NCBI GenBank assembly: GCA_959598545.1
Contig: CAUGFC010000008.1
Location: forward strand, 1 to 30,056
Source: an uncultured Olsenella sp.
GTDB taxonomy: Bacteria > Actinomycetota > Coriobacteriia > Coriobacteriales > Atopobiaceae
Direction of reading: 5' to 3'
DNA length: 30,056 nt
Of this stretch, positions 28,947 to 30,056 are shown one piece after another (the stretch's first letter is position 1; each line of letters opens with the position of its first letter). The translations under genes were made by a program, and so were the position numbers. The notes beneath the pieces are model-generated. The model did not search any database. It saw only the letters and a list, made by a program, of their open reading frames with translations, and was not told where the DNA came from.

Positions 28947-30056
28947 CTGTGGTGCTCCACGACAAAGCGCTCTATCGCGACGTCATCCTCCGAGAGCGCG
29001 ATGCCGCCCTTGCGCGCGGCAATGCGCAGCTGGTCGTCGACGGTGTCGACGCCGTCGAGGTCCGGGAGCAGCAGGCCGCGTCGGCCGTCCGGCGCGCTCA
29101 CGATCACGCCGTAGCGGCGCGGGTCAAGCCCCTCGCGGCCCGTCACGGGCTCGGGCTCGCCGAGGACGTCGACGTCGTAGACGAGCTCGGGGAGCTCGTC
29201 AGCCGTGACGGGCGGGAAGCGCGGGTCGTGGAGGCCGGCGGAGACCGCGTTGGCCACGATCTCAGCCGCAAGGCTCGCGCGCGTGGGCGCGATGGTCCCG
29301 ATGCAGCCCCTGAGCTGGCCGTTCTTTGTGAGTGAGACAAAGCAGCCGGCGCGACGGGAGAGAAGCTCCGCCGGGAGGTTGTCCGGCAGGGGAAGGCGGC
29401 CGCCGGTGCGCACGCGGTGCTCGAGCGAGGCGCGCGCCAACGCGACGAGGTCGTCCTCCCCGGCGCGACGACGCTCCATGTCAGCCGCGTGCCACGCCCC
29501 GTACTTCTCGCCGAAGGCACGGCCGGGATCCGACCCCGCCGGTCCGGCGGGCGAGAAGCACGCGACGCCGTAGCCCACGCCGAAGGGGCCCTCGTGCGAG
29601 AGCAGCTCGGCCGTGACGGGCGTGCGGTCCAGGGCGCCGGCCATGATCTGGAAGGAGCGCAGGCCGCACTCGGCGGCGCGCTCGCAGAGGCCGGGGTCTG
29701 CCGTGAGCAGCGCGAGGAAGTCGCCGCTTGCAAACGCGTCGCAGGTAAGACGGTCAAAGACGGGGCCGTCGGGGGAGAAGCCGTACGGGCCGTCCTCGGC
29801 GAGCTTGTGCGAGAGGTCGCCGGACGCGACGTAGGCGACGCGGCGGCCGAGGCGCTCCGCCGCGCGGGCGACGAGCTGGCCCATGCGGTAGTGCTGGAGC
29901 GGGGAGAGGCCGGAGATGCCCATGCGGACCATGCGGTACGGTCCGGGCTCGGTCCCCGCGGCTCGGAGCTCGTCGTATGCCCGCTCGATGAAGTGGAGCG
30001 GGACGAGCACGCCCCAGTCGAGGTCGGGCTCGCGCTCGCCGGAGGTCCCGGCGGGG
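28943..30056 (-). CDS. AmmeMemoRadiSam fused Memo-like (LigB) and AMMECR1 protein, partial
   Basis: The frame is open to the window edge, so the N-terminus is missing; 371 codons are visible. The first part is the end of a LigB/Memo-like class III dioxygenase-fold domain (DLDWGVLVPLHFIERAYDEL, YVASGDLSHKL, LRSFQIMAGALDRT). From about residue 190 of the visible protein it is an AMMECR1 domain: GCFVSLTKNGQLRGCIGTIAP, DPRFPPVTADELPELVYDVDVLG, YGVIVSAPDGRRGLLLPDL. Bacterial members often have this order on one chain. It is first in the pair with the radical SAM enzyme. Role unknown; human Memo1 is a metal-binding protein. Confidence 0.88.
   Translation of the reverse strand, partial: PAGTSGEREPDLDWGVLVPLHFIERAYDELRAAGTEPGPYRMVRMGISGLSPLQHYRMGQLVARAAERLGRRVAYVASGDLSHKLAEDGPYGFSPDGPVFDRLTCDAFASGDFLALLTADPGLCERAAECGLRSFQIMAGALDRTPVTAELLSHEGPFGVGYGVACFSPAGPAGSDPGRAFGEKYGAWHAADMERRRAGEDDLVALARASLEHRVRTGGRLPLPDNLPAELLSRRAGCFVSLTKNGQLRGCIGTIAPTRASLAAEIVANAVSAGLHDPRFPPVTADELPELVYDVDVLGEPEPVTGREGLDPRRYGVIVSAPDGRRGLLLPDLDGVDTVDDQLRIAARKGGIALSEDDVAIERFVVEHHR

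Overview
The window is high-GC bacterial DNA. Its gene content (PurF-like enzyme with a CTYCWNGR tail, PPi-type phosphofructokinase, small HTH protein next to a membrane Ser/Thr kinase, AmmeMemoRadiSam genes) suggests an anaerobic actinobacterium of the class Coriobacteriia, most likely Atopobiaceae (Olsenella/Atopobium-like). That taxonomic call is an inference from composition and gene families; there is no rRNA or other marker here.

Region 1 (about 1-12600) is the right-hand part of a siphovirus-type prophage. In order: scaffold, major capsid protein, head-tail connector, minor capsid/head-closure protein, tail terminator-like protein, then directly distal tail protein, tail-associated (Tal/endopeptidase-like) protein, a collagen-like baseplate fibre and a leucine-rich-type receptor-binding protein. 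The tail tube, tail chaperones and tape measure that normally sit between the tail terminator and the distal tail protein are absent; only about 165 bp lie there, so the prophage looks internally deleted. No terminase, portal or integrase is in view, and the first 220 bases do not look like the GC-rich phage DNA that follows. After the tail genes comes an inserted accessory block (8185-10403): a divergent XRE-type regulator, a NERD-domain nuclease-like protein with a C-terminal membrane anchor, and a small membrane protein. The lysis module follows: small coiled-coil membrane protein, holin, two tiny ORFs, and an amidase endolysin with three CW_7 repeats. One small minus-strand gene closes the phage.

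Region 2 (12600-17000) is the phage/host junction and host genes: a lipoprotein, an HTH protein, a membrane Ser/Thr kinase, a HAD phosphatase and a membrane protein.

Region 3 (17098-22110) is a defence-type island of visibly lower GC: a Sau3AI/MutH-type restriction endonuclease, a C5-cytosine methyltransferase whose end overlaps the start of a host ArsC/Spx-like gene, and an AlbA_2 (Schlafen-like)/GHKL-ATPase gene bracketed by two 141-bp direct repeats that each carry a terminator.

Region 4 (22182-30056) is ordinary host metabolism: CutC, a pentapeptide-repeat protein and a hotdog thioesterase in one operon; PPi-type phosphofructokinase; glycerol dehydrogenase; a PurF-like protein lacking the N-terminal catalytic cysteine; and the AmmeMemoRadiSam pair, cut by the window edge.

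Best candidates for something new are the phage-borne XRE/NERD/small-membrane cassette and the repeat-flanked AlbA_2 gene beside the restriction-modification pair.
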